Both the position numbers and the translations under genes were made by a program. A stretch of DNA of 64,000 bases from positions 556,987 through 620,986 of the forward strand of contig NZ_FOVU01000004.1 of assembly GCF_900115265.1 (NCBI RefSeq). The letters are read 5' to 3'. This document shows positions 17,073 to 26,277 of the stretch, one piece after another. This stretch comes from Bradyrhizobium sp. Ghvi (lineage in GTDB: Bacteria > Pseudomonadota > Alphaproteobacteria > Rhizobiales > Xanthobacteraceae). Numbering within the stretch: the first letter of the stretch is position 1; every line of letters begins with the position of its first letter. The notes under the pieces are model-generated. The model was not told the DNA's origin. It searched no databases and was given only the letters and a program-made list of their open reading frames with translations.

Positions 17073-19123
17073 TGCCGGACGCTGACGGGATGAACGGTCC
17101 AGCGAAGCCCGCGCCATCGCGCTCGGTCGTCCGCGCGATGATCTGGGCCACCGTGCCCGTTCTGCTGCTGGTGCAATTGCTCGCATCCGCCGGCGTCGAG
17201 GTCTCGAGCTTCTGGTCGCAGATCAGGCAGCTCGATGCCCGCATTGCGCGCGTCGCCGAGAGCCGCGCCCAATTGATCGCCGAGCCGCTCTGGAAGATGC
17301 GCTACGACCGGGTCACGGGCGTCCTCAACGAGATCATGCACGACGAGACGATCGCCGCGGCCACCGTCTACGACGATACGGGCGTTGCGATTGCCCGCGC
17401 GGGGGCGTCCTCCTCGGGGCAGGCACTCACGGAAGTCTCACGTCCGGTCAACTACAGCAACGGCAACATGGCCGTTCAGGCCGGCCGCATCGTGATCGCC
17501 TATTCCTATGCGACGCTCTATGCGGACACCGGCAGCAGGCTGGGGCTGCTTCTCATCGTCGGCCTGCTCGCGACGCTTGCGACCATGATCGCAATGCGGA
17601 TATCCGCCAACGTCTTCATCGGCAAGCCGCTGGCGGCGATGATGTCGGCGATCCAGCGCAGCAAGCAGGACGGCCGCGCCTATCCGGCCGACGTTAAATC
17701 GTCCAATGAATTCGGCCAGCTCGCGAGCGCCTTCAACGCGATGCAGCTCACGACCTCAGGCGCGCTCGACCGGCTCGGCCACATGGCCTCGCATGATCCG
17801 CTCACGGGGCTGCCCAACCGCCGCTCGCTGTCCGAGCGTCTGGTGACCTTGAGCGGCGATGCCGGCTCGCCGGACGCACTAATCGCCTTCAGCTTCATCG
17901 ATCTCGACGATTTCAAGGGGATCAACGACACCTTCGGTCACGATGCCGGCGACAAATTCCTGGTTCATATCTCGGAGCGGCTTCGTGCCACGGTCGAGCC
18001 GGAAGATTGGGTCGCGCGGCTTGGCGGCGATGAGTTCGTGGTCATTCGCCCCGAGGTCAGCAATGAAGCGGCCGCAATGGCGTTCGCACGGCAATTGCTG
18101 GAGGCGATTTCCGCGCCGATCCTGCTGCATGACAAGCAGGTCGTGCCGCGCGCCAGCATCGGCCTTGCCGTGCGCTGCGCCGACGACCCCGAGCTGTCGC
18201 ATCTGCCGGCGCTGGCCGACATTGCGCTCTACCACGCCAAGAGCAAGGCGCCTGGCACGGTAGCGGTGCTGGATGAAGCGCTCCAGCGTCACTATCGACG
18301 CCGCCGGGATCTGGAGCTCGCAATTCCCACGGGCTTCGCCGAGCAGCAATTCGAAGTCTGGTATCAAAGCCAGGTCGACATGATGAGCGAGGAGGTGATC
18401 GGCCTGGAAGCACTCATTCGTTGGCGTCATTGCGAGTACGGCGTGATCGGCCCCGGCGAATTCCTGCCGCTGATCGAACGCAGCGGAAATAATGCGCGGC
18501 TGACGCGCTACGTGCTGACCGACGCCTGCCGCGCGTTGCAGCAGCTGGCCGCTGCCGGCAAGCCGCACATCCGGATCGCGCTCAATCTGCCGCCCTCCGA
18601 ATTGGCCGATCATTCGTTCGCGGCCGAATTGCGCGACACCTGCAACCGGTTCGATGTCGAGGCCTCGTCGCTGGAGCTCGAGATCACGGAGGGGTCGCTG
18701 ATCAACAATATCGCCAGCGCATCCGATACGCTGCGCCGCCTGCGGCGCCTGGGCGCAACCATTGCGCTCGACGATTTCGGCACGGGCTACAGTTCGCTCG
18801 CCCACTTGCGGCGGTTTCCGCTCGACAAGGTCAAGATCGACAAGGCGTTCATCCGCGAAATCCCCGACAGCGCCGAAGACAAGGCGATCGTCGGCGTCAT
18901 CGCCTCGCTCGCGGGCACGCTCGGGCTCACCCTGATTGCGGAAGGCATCGAACGCGCGGAGCAGGCGCAGGCCATGCGCGAGATGGGCGTGAGGCTCGGC
19001 CAGGGTTTTCTGTATCACAAGCCGCAGCCGCTCGATGCCGTGCTGCGCGGGCTTGCGGAAACCGGGAGCGGCGATGATCGGGTGCTGGCAGACTGCCCGT
19101 CGATTGCGCCCGAGTTCGCCTAA
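17069..19123 (+). CDS. Membrane GGDEF-EAL protein (c-di-GMP synthesis/hydrolysis)
   Basis: A 684-residue protein: TM helix about residues 23-42, a periplasmic region of about 110 residues, TM2 about 157-177, a HAMP-like linker, GGDEF domain about 237-405 and EAL domain about 418-665. The GGDEF signature is intact (RLGGDEFVVI, residues 318-327), but the product-inhibition site has Glu at the RxxD arginine position. EAL residues also look intact: GLEALIRW, LNLPPSEL, EITEG, DDFGTGYSS, KIDKAF, AEGIE. It may therefore both make and break c-di-GMP. The start overlaps the binding-protein stop (ATGA), implying translational coupling and a joint sensory unit. Its 3' end overlaps a convergent permease gene by 4 bp. 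Confidence 0.94.
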   Translation: MMPDADGMNGPAKPAPSRSVVRAMIWATVPVLLLVQLLASAGVEVSSFWSQIRQLDARIARVAESRAQLIAEPLWKMRYDRVTGVLNEIMHDETIAAATVYDDTGVAIARAGASSSGQALTEVSRPVNYSNGNMAVQAGRIVIAYSYATLYADTGSRLGLLLIVGLLATLATMIAMRISANVFIGKPLAAMMSAIQRSKQDGRAYPADVKSSNEFGQLASAFNAMQLTTSGALDRLGHMASHDPLTGLPNRRSLSERLVTLSGDAGSPDALIAFSFIDLDDFKGINDTFGHDAGDKFLVHISERLRATVEPEDWVARLGGDEFVVIRPEVSNEAAAMAFARQLLEAISAPILLHDKQVVPRASIGLAVRCADDPELSHLPALADIALYHAKSKAPGTVAVLDEALQRHYRRRRDLELAIPTGFAEQQFEVWYQSQVDMMSEEVIGLEALIRWRHCEYGVIGPGEFLPLIERSGNNARLTRYVLTDACRALQQLAAAGKPHIRIALNLPPSELADHSFAAELRDTCNRFDVEASSLELEITEGSLINNIASASDTLRRLRRLGATIALDDFGTGYSSLAHLRRFPLDKVKIDKAFIREIPDSAEDKAIVGVIASLAGTLGLTLIAEGIERAEQAQAMREMGVRLGQGFLYHKPQPLDAVLRGLAETGSGDDRVLADCPSIAPEFA

Positions 19124-19851
19124 GCTGACGGCTGCGTCGCGTTCCAGAGCATGGAGAGCCCGGCCGCGAGCATGATCGCATCCATCACCAGGCGGAACAT
19201 CTCCGGTTTCAGATGTAGCACGAAGCGCTTGGCGACGAAGGCCCCTGACATCAGCGAGGAGCCTGCGATCAGGCCCTTCACGAAGACCTCGCCGGTGAGC
19301 GCGCCGAAGCGTTCGAAGGTGACCGATTTCGCGAAATAGAGCCCGAGGGAAGAGGCCGCCTCGGTCGCGAGAAAGGCGCCTTTGGAAAGGCCGTAGAACA
19401 GGAACAGCGGCACGCTGAGTGGTCCGGTCGAGACCACGATGCCGGTGAGATAGCCGATGATCGCGCCGCCGATCGCCAGATGCCAGAGATTGGCTTTGAG
19501 TTCGTGCCGCGCCAGCCAATGCCGCACCGGCACCATGACGATCAGGAAGATGCCGATGGCAAGGCCAACGGCATGTGAGGGCAGGGCGAGCAGCGTCCGG
19601 GCGCCCAGCACCGCGGCCGGAACGCCCGTGACCGAATAGGCCGCGCAGGCCCGCCAGTCGACCTCGCGCCACCACGCGAGAATCCGCGAGAGATTCGCCA
19701 TCACGGAGGCGACCGCCATGATCGGCACGGCCTCCTTCGGCCCGTAGGCATAGACCAGCACCGGCATCAGCATGATCGACGAGCCCGTGCCGACGATGCC
19801 GGAAATGGTGCCGGCGACGAGGCCGACGGAGAGGACGAAGAGGAAGGCCAA
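19120..19851 (-). CDS. TSUP family permease (TauE/SafE-like)
   Basis: A 243-residue membrane protein with seven or eight hydrophobic helices. The opening VGLVAGTISGIVGTGSSIMLMPVLV has the G-x-x-SG-x-x-G-x-G pattern of the TSUP (sulfite exporter TauE/SafE) family, and the second half repeats it in STGPLSVPLFLFYGLSKG. Family members move sulfite, sulfoacetate or other small organic anions; the substrate here is unknown. The gene is convergent with the GGDEF-EAL gene with a 4-bp overlap at the stop codons. Confidence 0.88.
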   Translation of the reverse strand: MAFLFVLSVGLVAGTISGIVGTGSSIMLMPVLVYAYGPKEAVPIMAVASVMANLSRILAWWREVDWRACAAYSVTGVPAAVLGARTLLALPSHAVGLAIGIFLIVMVPVRHWLARHELKANLWHLAIGGAIIGYLTGIVVSTGPLSVPLFLFYGLSKGAFLATEAASSLGLYFAKSVTFERFGALTGEVFVKGLIAGSSLMSGAFVAKRFVLHLKPEMFRLVMDAIMLAAGLSMLWNATQPSA

Positions 19852-20008
19852 GGAGGGATCTCCAGCAATCGGGGAATTGAGGAATTCCCGATCGGCGCTG
19901 CTGGCAGCGGACGGGCGTCGTTCGTGATGACATCCTGCCAGTGTTTTGCCCGACGAGTCAAAATAAATTTCGGAATAACCGTAAGCTATTGATCTGGCAG
20001 GAGGCGGC

Positions 20009-20029
20009 TACTGTGCATGGGGTTGTTTT
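20009..20029 (+). repeat. 21-bp dispersed repeat, copy A
   Basis: The 21 bases TACTGTGCATGGGGTTG followed by TTTT recur without mismatch at 62020-62040. Here the copy lies between the TSUP and xthA genes. No open frame or known site explains the identity. A 15-bp palindrome (GTCAGCACTGCTGAC, 20047-20061) stands 17 bp downstream. Confidence 0.7.
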
Positions 20030-20107
20030 CATGATGTTGTTCGGGCGTCAGCACTGCTGACAGCGTGTTGGCAGCAGGGGCCGGCTAAAGAATCTGTGGT
20101 GAGGCCG

Positions 20108-20878
20108 TCACCGCAATACGATCCACGCCGGCGCGTGATCGCTGGCGCCATCCTCGCCGCGAACCTTCTTGTCGACACCAGCTTTGACCAGGCGCGAGGT
20201 GAGGGCAGGGCTCAGCAGCAGATGGTCGAGTCGCAGGCCCGCATCGCGCGGCCAGCGATTCCGCTTGTAGTCCCAGAACGTGTAGATGCGCTGATCCGGA
20301 TGCAGTTCGCGAATTGCGTCGCACCAGCCTTGCTCGACCAGCGAGGCGAACGCCGCGCGGCTCTTCGGCTGGATGAGCGCATCCTTGTCCCATGAGCGCG
20401 TCGGATAGATGTCGATCTCCGTGGGTGCGACGTTGTAGTCGCCGGCGAGCACCACGGGCAGGTCCTGCTTGATGAAGGCCTTGGCGTGGCGTTTCAGCCG
20501 CGCAAACCAGTCGAGCTTGTAGTCGAATTTCGGCCCCGGCTGCGGATTGCCGTTCGGGAGGTAGATGCTCGTGACGATGATCCCGCGCACGGCGGCCTCG
20601 ATGTAACGGGCTTCGAGGTCCCCAGGTTTTCCCGGCAACCGGTCGCGCGTGAGGACGGGCTCCGTGCCGCGGGCGAGGATGGCGACGCCGTTCCAGGTTT
20701 TTTGCCCACGCCAGACTGCGCCATAACCGGCTTTTTCGATCGCTTCTGCCGGAAATTCGCCATCACTTGCCTTCAATTCCTGAAGCGCGACGACATCGGG
20801 CTTCGCCGTGCGGATCCATGCCAGCAGATTGGGCAGGCGACGATTGATGTTGTTGATGTTGAATGTCGCAATCTTCAT
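20108..20878 (-). CDS. xthA: Exodeoxyribonuclease III
   Basis: A 256-residue exonuclease/AP endonuclease of the exo III family. It begins MKIATFNINNINRRLPNLLAW, followed by the metal-binding LQELKASDGEFP. YGAVWRGQKTWNGVAIL, VVLAGDYNVAPTEIDIY and the C-terminal RLDHLLLSPAL and GASDHAPAWI supply the remaining active-site Asp, Asn and His. It repairs abasic sites and blocked 3' ends in DNA. It is divergent from the small Cys-rich gene, with 41 bp between starts. Confidence 0.95.
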   Translation of the reverse strand: MKIATFNINNINRRLPNLLAWIRTAKPDVVALQELKASDGEFPAEAIEKAGYGAVWRGQKTWNGVAILARGTEPVLTRDRLPGKPGDLEARYIEAAVRGIIVTSIYLPNGNPQPGPKFDYKLDWFARLKRHAKAFIKQDLPVVLAGDYNVAPTEIDIYPTRSWDKDALIQPKSRAAFASLVEQGWCDAIRELHPDQRIYTFWDYKRNRWPRDAGLRLDHLLLSPALTSRLVKAGVDKKVRGEDGASDHAPAWIVLR

Positions 20879-20919
20879 GTAGAGCTGATCGCCTCAATCG
20901 TCCCCACACCGGAGATACA

Positions 20920-21138
20920 ATGTCCAAGCTGAGCTTTGCCGCTATCGCATTCGTCGTCGCACTCTCCGGGGCCACATCCGCACAATCGGCTGATACGCGC
21001 GGCGCATGCAAGGCGGACTACGATAAATTCTGCGCCGGTATCGCGCCCGGCGGCGGCATCGTGGCCTGCCTCAACGGCAAGCGCGATCAGCTCAGCACGA
21101 CCTGTAAGGCAGCGCTGGACAGCAGGAAGAAGAAGTAA
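20920..21138 (+). CDS. Small exported Cys-rich protein
   Basis: A 72-residue protein: signal peptide MSKLSFAAIAFVVALSGATS with likely cleavage at SAQSA, then about 48 residues with four cysteines (GACKADYDKFCAG, VACLNGK, TTCKAAL). The spacing resembles the cysteine-rich repeat of the GLG1 type (PF00839), single copies of which occur in small alphaproteobacterial exported proteins of unknown role. A GGAGATACA ribosome site fixes the ATG at 20920. It ends in basic RKKK. Confidence 0.75.
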   Translation: MSKLSFAAIAFVVALSGATSAQSADTRGACKADYDKFCAGIAPGGGIVACLNGKRDQLSTTCKAALDSRKKK

Positions 21139-21150
21139 GCGGCGAGGTGC

Positions 21151-22434
21151 TCAGCCCGGCGGCGACGGCGGAGCCGCCGGCTGCTCGATTGGCGGCGGGG
21201 AGGGCGAATGTTCGGCTGCCTGCGCAGGCTCCGGCTTCGTCAGCGGCTCGACCACATTGCCGCCCTTGTAGACGCGGGCGTAGCGGTGGCCGAGGCTGGT
21301 CAGCACCTCATAGCCGATCGTGCCGAAATGGTGCGCGAGTTCGTCGACGGTGATGCCTTCGCCGAGCAGCGTGACCATATGACCGCGCCGCGCCGCGTTC
21401 GGCGGCACATCGGTGATGTCGATCGCGATCAGGTCCATGGAGATACGACCTGCCACAGGACAGCGCTTGCCGGCGACGATGACCTCGGCGCCACGTGTGC
21501 CGTCGTTGGAGCTGGCGGCGCGGAAATAGCCGTCGGCATAACCGACCGCGATGATCGCAAGTTTGGTCGGCCGCCGCGCGGTCCAGGTGCCGCCATAGCC
21601 GACCGTCTCGCCGCGCTCGACATTGCGGGTCTGCACGATGCGTGCCTTCAGGTCGACGACCTGCTGCATCGGATTGTCGGCCTCCGGTGTCGGATTGACG
21701 CCGTAGAGCGCTGCACCCGGCCGCACCAGATCGAACTGGAACGGCGCGCCGAGGAAAATGCCCGAGGAATTCGCGAGCGCCGCCGGGACTCCGGAGAATT
21801 CGCTGGCGATGCCGCGGAAGGCCGCAAGCTGCTTGGCGTTGACGGGGCTGTTGAGCTGCTCGGCCGAGACCAGATGGCTCATCACCAGCGTGATGCCGTG
21901 ATCGCCGGCATTGATGCGGGGGATGATGGCCTGCGCCTCCGCAAGCGTCAGGCCGAGCCGGTTCATGCCGGTGTCGATATGGATCGCGGCGCCGCCCGAC
22001 CAACCGGTGCGGCGGCAGAAAACGTCCCATTCGGCGAGCTCGTTGAGGTCGCCGATCACGGGACGACAATTGATCTTGGCGTAGTGCTCGCCGGTGTTCT
22101 GGAAATAGCCGCCAAGCACGTAGATCACCGCGTCCGGCACCGCCGCGCGGGCGGTGCGGGCCTCCTCGATGGTGGCGACGAAGAAGGTCTTGCAGCCGGC
22201 CTTGTTCAGAGCCTGCGCGACCTGCGCGGTGCCGCATCCATAGGCGTCGGCCTTGATCACCGCCGAGCACTCGGCCGGCACCGCCGTCTTCTCGAGCTTG
22301 CGCCAGTTGGCGATGATGGCGTCGAGATCGACGGTCAGCACGCCGCCATAAGCTGCGAGCGCAGCGGCCTGATTGGCCTCCGTGGAAAGAAGGCCGGATT
22401 GCGGGATCATGTTGGGGTCGGACGCCTTTGTCAT
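21151..22434 (-). CDS. alr: Alanine racemase
   Basis: A 427-residue PLP enzyme that makes D-alanine for peptidoglycan. The PLP lysine is in AVIKADAYGCG (about residue 65), the catalytic tyrosine region is VGYGGTW, and the barrel has THIDTGMNRLG-like sequence (IHIDTGMNRLGL). The C-terminus has about 30 extra Pro/Ala-rich residues after the racemase domain. It lies 57 bp downstream of dnaB on the same strand, an order common in Rhizobiales. Confidence 0.96.
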   Translation of the reverse strand: MTKASDPNMIPQSGLLSTEANQAAALAAYGGVLTVDLDAIIANWRKLEKTAVPAECSAVIKADAYGCGTAQVAQALNKAGCKTFFVATIEEARTARAAVPDAVIYVLGGYFQNTGEHYAKINCRPVIGDLNELAEWDVFCRRTGWSGGAAIHIDTGMNRLGLTLAEAQAIIPRINAGDHGITLVMSHLVSAEQLNSPVNAKQLAAFRGIASEFSGVPAALANSSGIFLGAPFQFDLVRPGAALYGVNPTPEADNPMQQVVDLKARIVQTRNVERGETVGYGGTWTARRPTKLAIIAVGYADGYFRAASSNDGTRGAEVIVAGKRCPVAGRISMDLIAIDITDVPPNAARRGHMVTLLGEGITVDELAHHFGTIGYEVLTSLGHRYARVYKGGNVVEPLTKPEPAQAAEHSPSPPPIEQPAAPPSPPG

Positions 22435-22490
22435 GGCGCCGTTTTACGCAAGAGGCCTGCGGGGTTCAACCCACGGAACTGGTCAATGAC

Positions 22491-23999
22491 CTAGTACTCG
22501 CCACCACGATCCGGCAGCTGGCCGTCATGGGCAAGGTCGCCGAAGCGGGTGACCGAGGCATCGAAGTGGAGCTCGACAGTGCCGGTCGGACCATGACGCT
22601 GCTTGCCGATGATGACTTCAGCCCGGCCGACCGTGCGCTCCATGTCGGCCTGCCATTTGGCGTGTTCCTCGGTGCCGGGACGGGGTTCCTTCATGGCGAG
22701 GTAATATTCTTCGCGAAATACGAATAGCACGACGTCGGCGTCCTGCTCGATCGAGCCGGATTCACGCAAATCAGACAGCTGCGGCCGCTTGTCGTCGCGC
22801 GATTCCACCTGACGCGAGAGCTGCGACAGCGCGATCACGGGAACATTCAGCTCCTTCGCCAGCGCCTTCAGGCTGGTAGTGATCTCTGTGATCTCCTGCA
22901 CGCGGCTGTCGCTGGCGCGCTTGCCCGAGCCGGAGAGCAGCTGAATGTAGTCGATCACGAGCAGATCGAGGCCCTTCTGCCGCTTCAGCCGGCGCGCGCG
23001 TGCCATCAGCTGCGCAATCGACAGGCCGCCGGTGGCATCGACATAGAACGGTAGCGACTGCAGTTCGATCGACACCTGGCGGATCTTCTCGAAGTCTGCT
23101 TCCGAGATGCCGCCGCGGCGGATGTGGGAGGAGGGAATGCCGGTCCGCTCGGCCACGATACGCGTGGCGAGCTGGTCGGCGGACATTTCGCAGGAGAAGA
23201 AGCCGATCACGCCGCCATTGGCGGCCTTCATGGTGCCGTCGGCCTGGAGCTCTGGCACATAGGCTTGCGCGACGTTGTAGGCGATGTTGGTCGCCAGCGA
23301 CGTCTTGCCCATGCCGGGACGGCCTGCGACGATGATGAGGTCGGAGTGCTGCAGGCCGCCCATCTTGGTGTCGAGATCGCGCAGGCCCGTCGAGATGCCG
23401 GACAGCTTTCCGTCGCGCTGGAAGGCCTTTGCGGCGAGATCGACCGCGACGGTCAATGCCTGCGAGAACTTCTGGAAGCCGCCGTCATAGCGGCCGGATT
23501 CGGCGAGCTCGTACAGCTTGCGCTCGGCGTCCTCGATCTGCGCCCGCGGCTGGAAATCAACCGGCGCGTCATAGGCGACGTTGACCATGTCCTCGCCGAT
23601 GCCGATCAGGTCGCGCCTGAGCGACAGGTCGTAGATGGTGCGGCCATAGTCCTGGGCGTTGATGATGGTGGTCGCCTCGGCGGCGAGGCGCGCGAGATAT
23701 TGGCCGATCGTCATGCCGCCGACATCGGTGTCGGCGGGCAGGAAGGTCTTCAGCGTGACGGGCGTCGCAATCTTGCCCATCCGGATCAGGCTGCCGGCGG
23801 TTTCGAAGATGGTCTGGTGCAGCGGCTCGAAGAAATGCTTGGCCTCCAGAAAGTCGGAGACGCGGTAAAAAGCATCGTTGTTGACCAGGATCGCACCCAG
23901 AAGGCTCTGTTCGGCCTCGATATTGTGCGGCGCGCTCCGGTACGCGGGAGTTCCGGCGTCGGGTGCGAGTTTGAGAACGTTCGAATCAGTCAGGGCCAT
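22491..23999 (-). CDS. dnaB: Replicative DNA helicase DnaB
   Basis: A 502-residue hexameric helicase of the replication fork. The N-terminal domain begins PHNIEAEQSLLGAILVNNDAF, the primase-interacting region. The RecA-like domain has Walker A AGRPGMGKTSLA, Walker B LLVIDYIQLLSG, the H4 region VIALSQLSRQVESRDDKRPQ and the arginine-finger area. No intein is present. The ATG at 23999 has no strong ribosome site that I can see. Confidence 0.97.
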   Translation of the reverse strand: MALTDSNVLKLAPDAGTPAYRSAPHNIEAEQSLLGAILVNNDAFYRVSDFLEAKHFFEPLHQTIFETAGSLIRMGKIATPVTLKTFLPADTDVGGMTIGQYLARLAAEATTIINAQDYGRTIYDLSLRRDLIGIGEDMVNVAYDAPVDFQPRAQIEDAERKLYELAESGRYDGGFQKFSQALTVAVDLAAKAFQRDGKLSGISTGLRDLDTKMGGLQHSDLIIVAGRPGMGKTSLATNIAYNVAQAYVPELQADGTMKAANGGVIGFFSCEMSADQLATRIVAERTGIPSSHIRRGGISEADFEKIRQVSIELQSLPFYVDATGGLSIAQLMARARRLKRQKGLDLLVIDYIQLLSGSGKRASDSRVQEITEITTSLKALAKELNVPVIALSQLSRQVESRDDKRPQLSDLRESGSIEQDADVVLFVFREEYYLAMKEPRPGTEEHAKWQADMERTVGRAEVIIGKQRHGPTGTVELHFDASVTRFGDLAHDGQLPDRGGEY

Positions 24000-24753
24000 G
24001 GTCGGACGTGCTTAGCAATTTTCTTGGGCGGATGCGGGGCCGGGATAAAGCGCCGCTGCAGGCGAAAGCGGAAGCAAAAGCTCGCCGCTATCAACCGATC
24101 TTAAAAATGGTGGATGATTAGCAGCCGGAGCATGCGCCGCGCTTGACGGATTTTCGCGGAACTTGGGTCGGACCGGAAGCGGCCGTGATCCCGTCACGAA
24201 AAATCCGGATGCGGTGAACCTAATGAATTAAGGTGCAGACCTATTTGAGAGCGCAACAGGGCGCACTGGTGCCCAGTGTGGGTTCAGACCAGCAGGAGAT
24301 AGACCAGCGCAACCAGGGCCGCGCCGACGCCGGTGGCGATCAGGGCGTAATCTGTGCGGATGTCGTCCTGCACGTCGAATGAGGTTTGAGTCTCTTTGCG
24401 CATGACGACGGTCTAAGGCAGGGCCGTCGAGAGGAATGTGAACCAGATCACATCTCCCCGGATTCTTTCGGGGTAGGAGAGGGAACGGGCGGCCCGGCCA
24501 GGGGATTACCCAGGGACCCGACCAGAGAAAGATGAGGCAGGCGATGCGGCCAGAACGGCAGCCCCGGATGTGGCGTAGCGAGGCAGGCAGTCGGCTTTGG
24601 CTGTCCGGGCTGATCGCGACCATGGAGCATGCCGCGCAACCCAAGATCCGGTGTCAGCCGGTCGCTCCCGAGATCCTCGTGGAATTGAGGGCGCAACTGG
24701 CTTTACCAGCCTCTTACCGCATCTCGCAGATATCGACCCTGCGCCACTAGGTT
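24000..24753. other. Intergenic region with one very small gene
   Basis: About 750 bp between the cfa stop and the dnaB start, both read leftward. It holds one 39-codon frame (24284-24403, listed separately). A CCCCG/CGGGG hairpin at 24456-24473 could end cfa transcription. A longer frame on the plus strand at 24532-24750 has no ribosome site and a Met/Arg-rich unconvincing translation. The 24404-24440 part has no visible feature. Confidence 0.45.
24284..24403 (-). CDS. Small single-pass membrane peptide, 39 residues
   Basis: The frame reads MRKETQTSFDVQDD followed by IRTDYALIATGVG and a hydrophobic run ending VYLLLV. It thus has a polar N-terminus and one transmembrane helix at about residues 19-39. 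The TDYALIATGVGAA stretch faintly recalls Flp-type pilins, but the usual Glu and processing Gly are not placed properly, so I do not assign it. Codon use is GC3-rich, supporting a real gene; the ribosome site is weak. A CACTGG/CCAGTG hairpin lies just after the stop (24264-24278). Confidence 0.5.
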   Translation of the reverse strand: MRKETQTSFDVQDDIRTDYALIATGVGAALVALVYLLLV

Positions 24754-26004
24754 CTATTCACCAGCGAGCTTCAGCTTCGGTTTGGCGCCGCCCTCGAGAG
24801 CACGCAGCCGGGCTTCTTCGCGCGCGATATAGTCGCGCGTCATGGGGACCACGCCCTGGCGCTTGGTGAGCTGGACCTGGAAATTCATCATCCCTTGCTT
24901 GCGGAACGTCATCTCGCAGGCCGCGAGATAAAATTCCCACATCAGCGCAAAGCGCTCATCGTAAAGTTGTACGGCTTCCTCACGGCGCGCCATGAAGCGT
25001 TCCCGCCAGGCTTTTAGCGTTTCGGCATAATGCAGGCGCAGGATCTCGATGTCGCAGACCAGGAGGCCGGCGTCTTCGATCGCGGGCAACACTTCCGAGA
25101 GCGAGGGGATGTAGCCGCCCGGGAAGATGTATTTGGCGATCCAGGGATTGGTCGAATCCGGTCCCTGCGAGCGGCCGATCGAGTGCAGCAGCATGATGCC
25201 GTCGTCGCTCAGCAACTCGGCGCAGCGCCGGAAATAGGTGGTGTAGAACCTGGCTCCGACGTGCTCAAACATGCCGACCGAAACGATGCGGTCGAATTGC
25301 CCGTCGATGTCGCGATAGTCCTGGAGCAGGAATCGCACCTGTTGCGTGAGCCCCTTTTCGGCGGCTCTTGCGTTCGCGATTTGCAACTGCTCCGTCGACA
25401 GCGTGACGCCGGTGACGTTGGCCCCCGTGATCTCGGCGAGATAGAGTCCGAGCCCGCCCCAGCCCGAACCGATGTCGAGCACGCGCTGACCGCGGCTGAC
25501 CAGTAGCTTCGCTGTGACGTGCCGCTTCTTGGCGAGCTGCGCATCGTCGAGCGTCGCGTCCTGCGTCTCGAAATAGGCGCAGCTGTATTGCTTGTCGGCG
25601 TCGAGGAAGAGTGAATAGAGCCTCGCATCGAGATCGTAGTGATGCGCGACATTGCTGCGCGAGCGGTTCCGCGGATTGAACTGTCTGAGGTGCCTGACGA
25701 GATAACGCAGGTGCCACCAGGGTTTTGCCCAGTGCGGCAACAGGTCGGCTTGATCGAGCAGGATCGCCAAGGCATCAGCTATGCTGCCGCGCTCGACGAC
25801 GAACTCACCGTTCATATAGGCCTCGCCAAGCCCCAGCTCGGGATTGATGAGGACTCTCCTTTGTGCGTCGGCTGTGACAAAGCGCACTTCGACCGGCTCA
25901 CCGGAGCCGTCACCGACGCTGAATTTCAATCCGGCGGCCGTGGTCACCGTCATCGACCCGCGGCGGATGAATTGAGACAAGAACCTACGCAACAAGCGGT
26001 CCAT
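24754..26004 (-). CDS. cfa: Cyclopropane-fatty-acyl-phospholipid synthase
   Basis: A 416-residue methyltransferase that adds a methylene group from S-adenosylmethionine to double bonds of membrane phospholipid chains. The SAM site VLDIGSGWGGLGLYLAE is at about residues 164-180. Family blocks also present are NVAHHYDLDARLYSLFLD, QYSCAYFE, VSVGMFEHVG and FPGGYIPSL. I chose the ATG at 26004 because GAGAGG lies 9 bp before it; an in-frame TTG at 26013 would add three residues. Membrane lipid genes recur further along (thioesterase, desaturase, fab cluster). Confidence 0.93.
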   Translation of the reverse strand: MDRLLRRFLSQFIRRGSMTVTTAAGLKFSVGDGSGEPVEVRFVTADAQRRVLINPELGLGEAYMNGEFVVERGSIADALAILLDQADLLPHWAKPWWHLRYLVRHLRQFNPRNRSRSNVAHHYDLDARLYSLFLDADKQYSCAYFETQDATLDDAQLAKKRHVTAKLLVSRGQRVLDIGSGWGGLGLYLAEITGANVTGVTLSTEQLQIANARAAEKGLTQQVRFLLQDYRDIDGQFDRIVSVGMFEHVGARFYTTYFRRCAELLSDDGIMLLHSIGRSQGPDSTNPWIAKYIFPGGYIPSLSEVLPAIEDAGLLVCDIEILRLHYAETLKAWRERFMARREEAVQLYDERFALMWEFYLAACEMTFRKQGMMNFQVQLTKRQGVVPMTRDYIAREEARLRALEGGAKPKLKLAGE

Positions 26005-26277
26005 CGACACCAACCTCTCGAGCGAACCCGAAAAGATGCCACTACCCGGCCGTCACATCGACGCTTGGAAAATCCGTTGGTTCCCATGCGTTCGCATGTA
26101 AATCTAAGCACCCTGTTACCAGCCCGCTATTGCGTTGTGTTCAAAGCCGATATTCGAAAATGGCGTGTTCACATGCCTGTTGAGTGCGCTTCCATTCGCG
26201 GCGCAATCGGCTAAAAGGTGACCGCTGCTACGCCGGGTGCCGGCCTTATCTATCGGATTTCAATGGAGATGATGGGA

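Noticed and set aside
20047..20061. 15-bp palindrome GTCAGCACTGCTGAC as xthA terminator
   Set aside because: Stem too short and no T-run on the minus strand; noted only with the repeat beside it.
24532..24750. 72-codon plus-strand frame between cfa and dnaB
   Set aside because: No ribosome site and an unconvincing Met/Arg-rich translation; not supported over chance.
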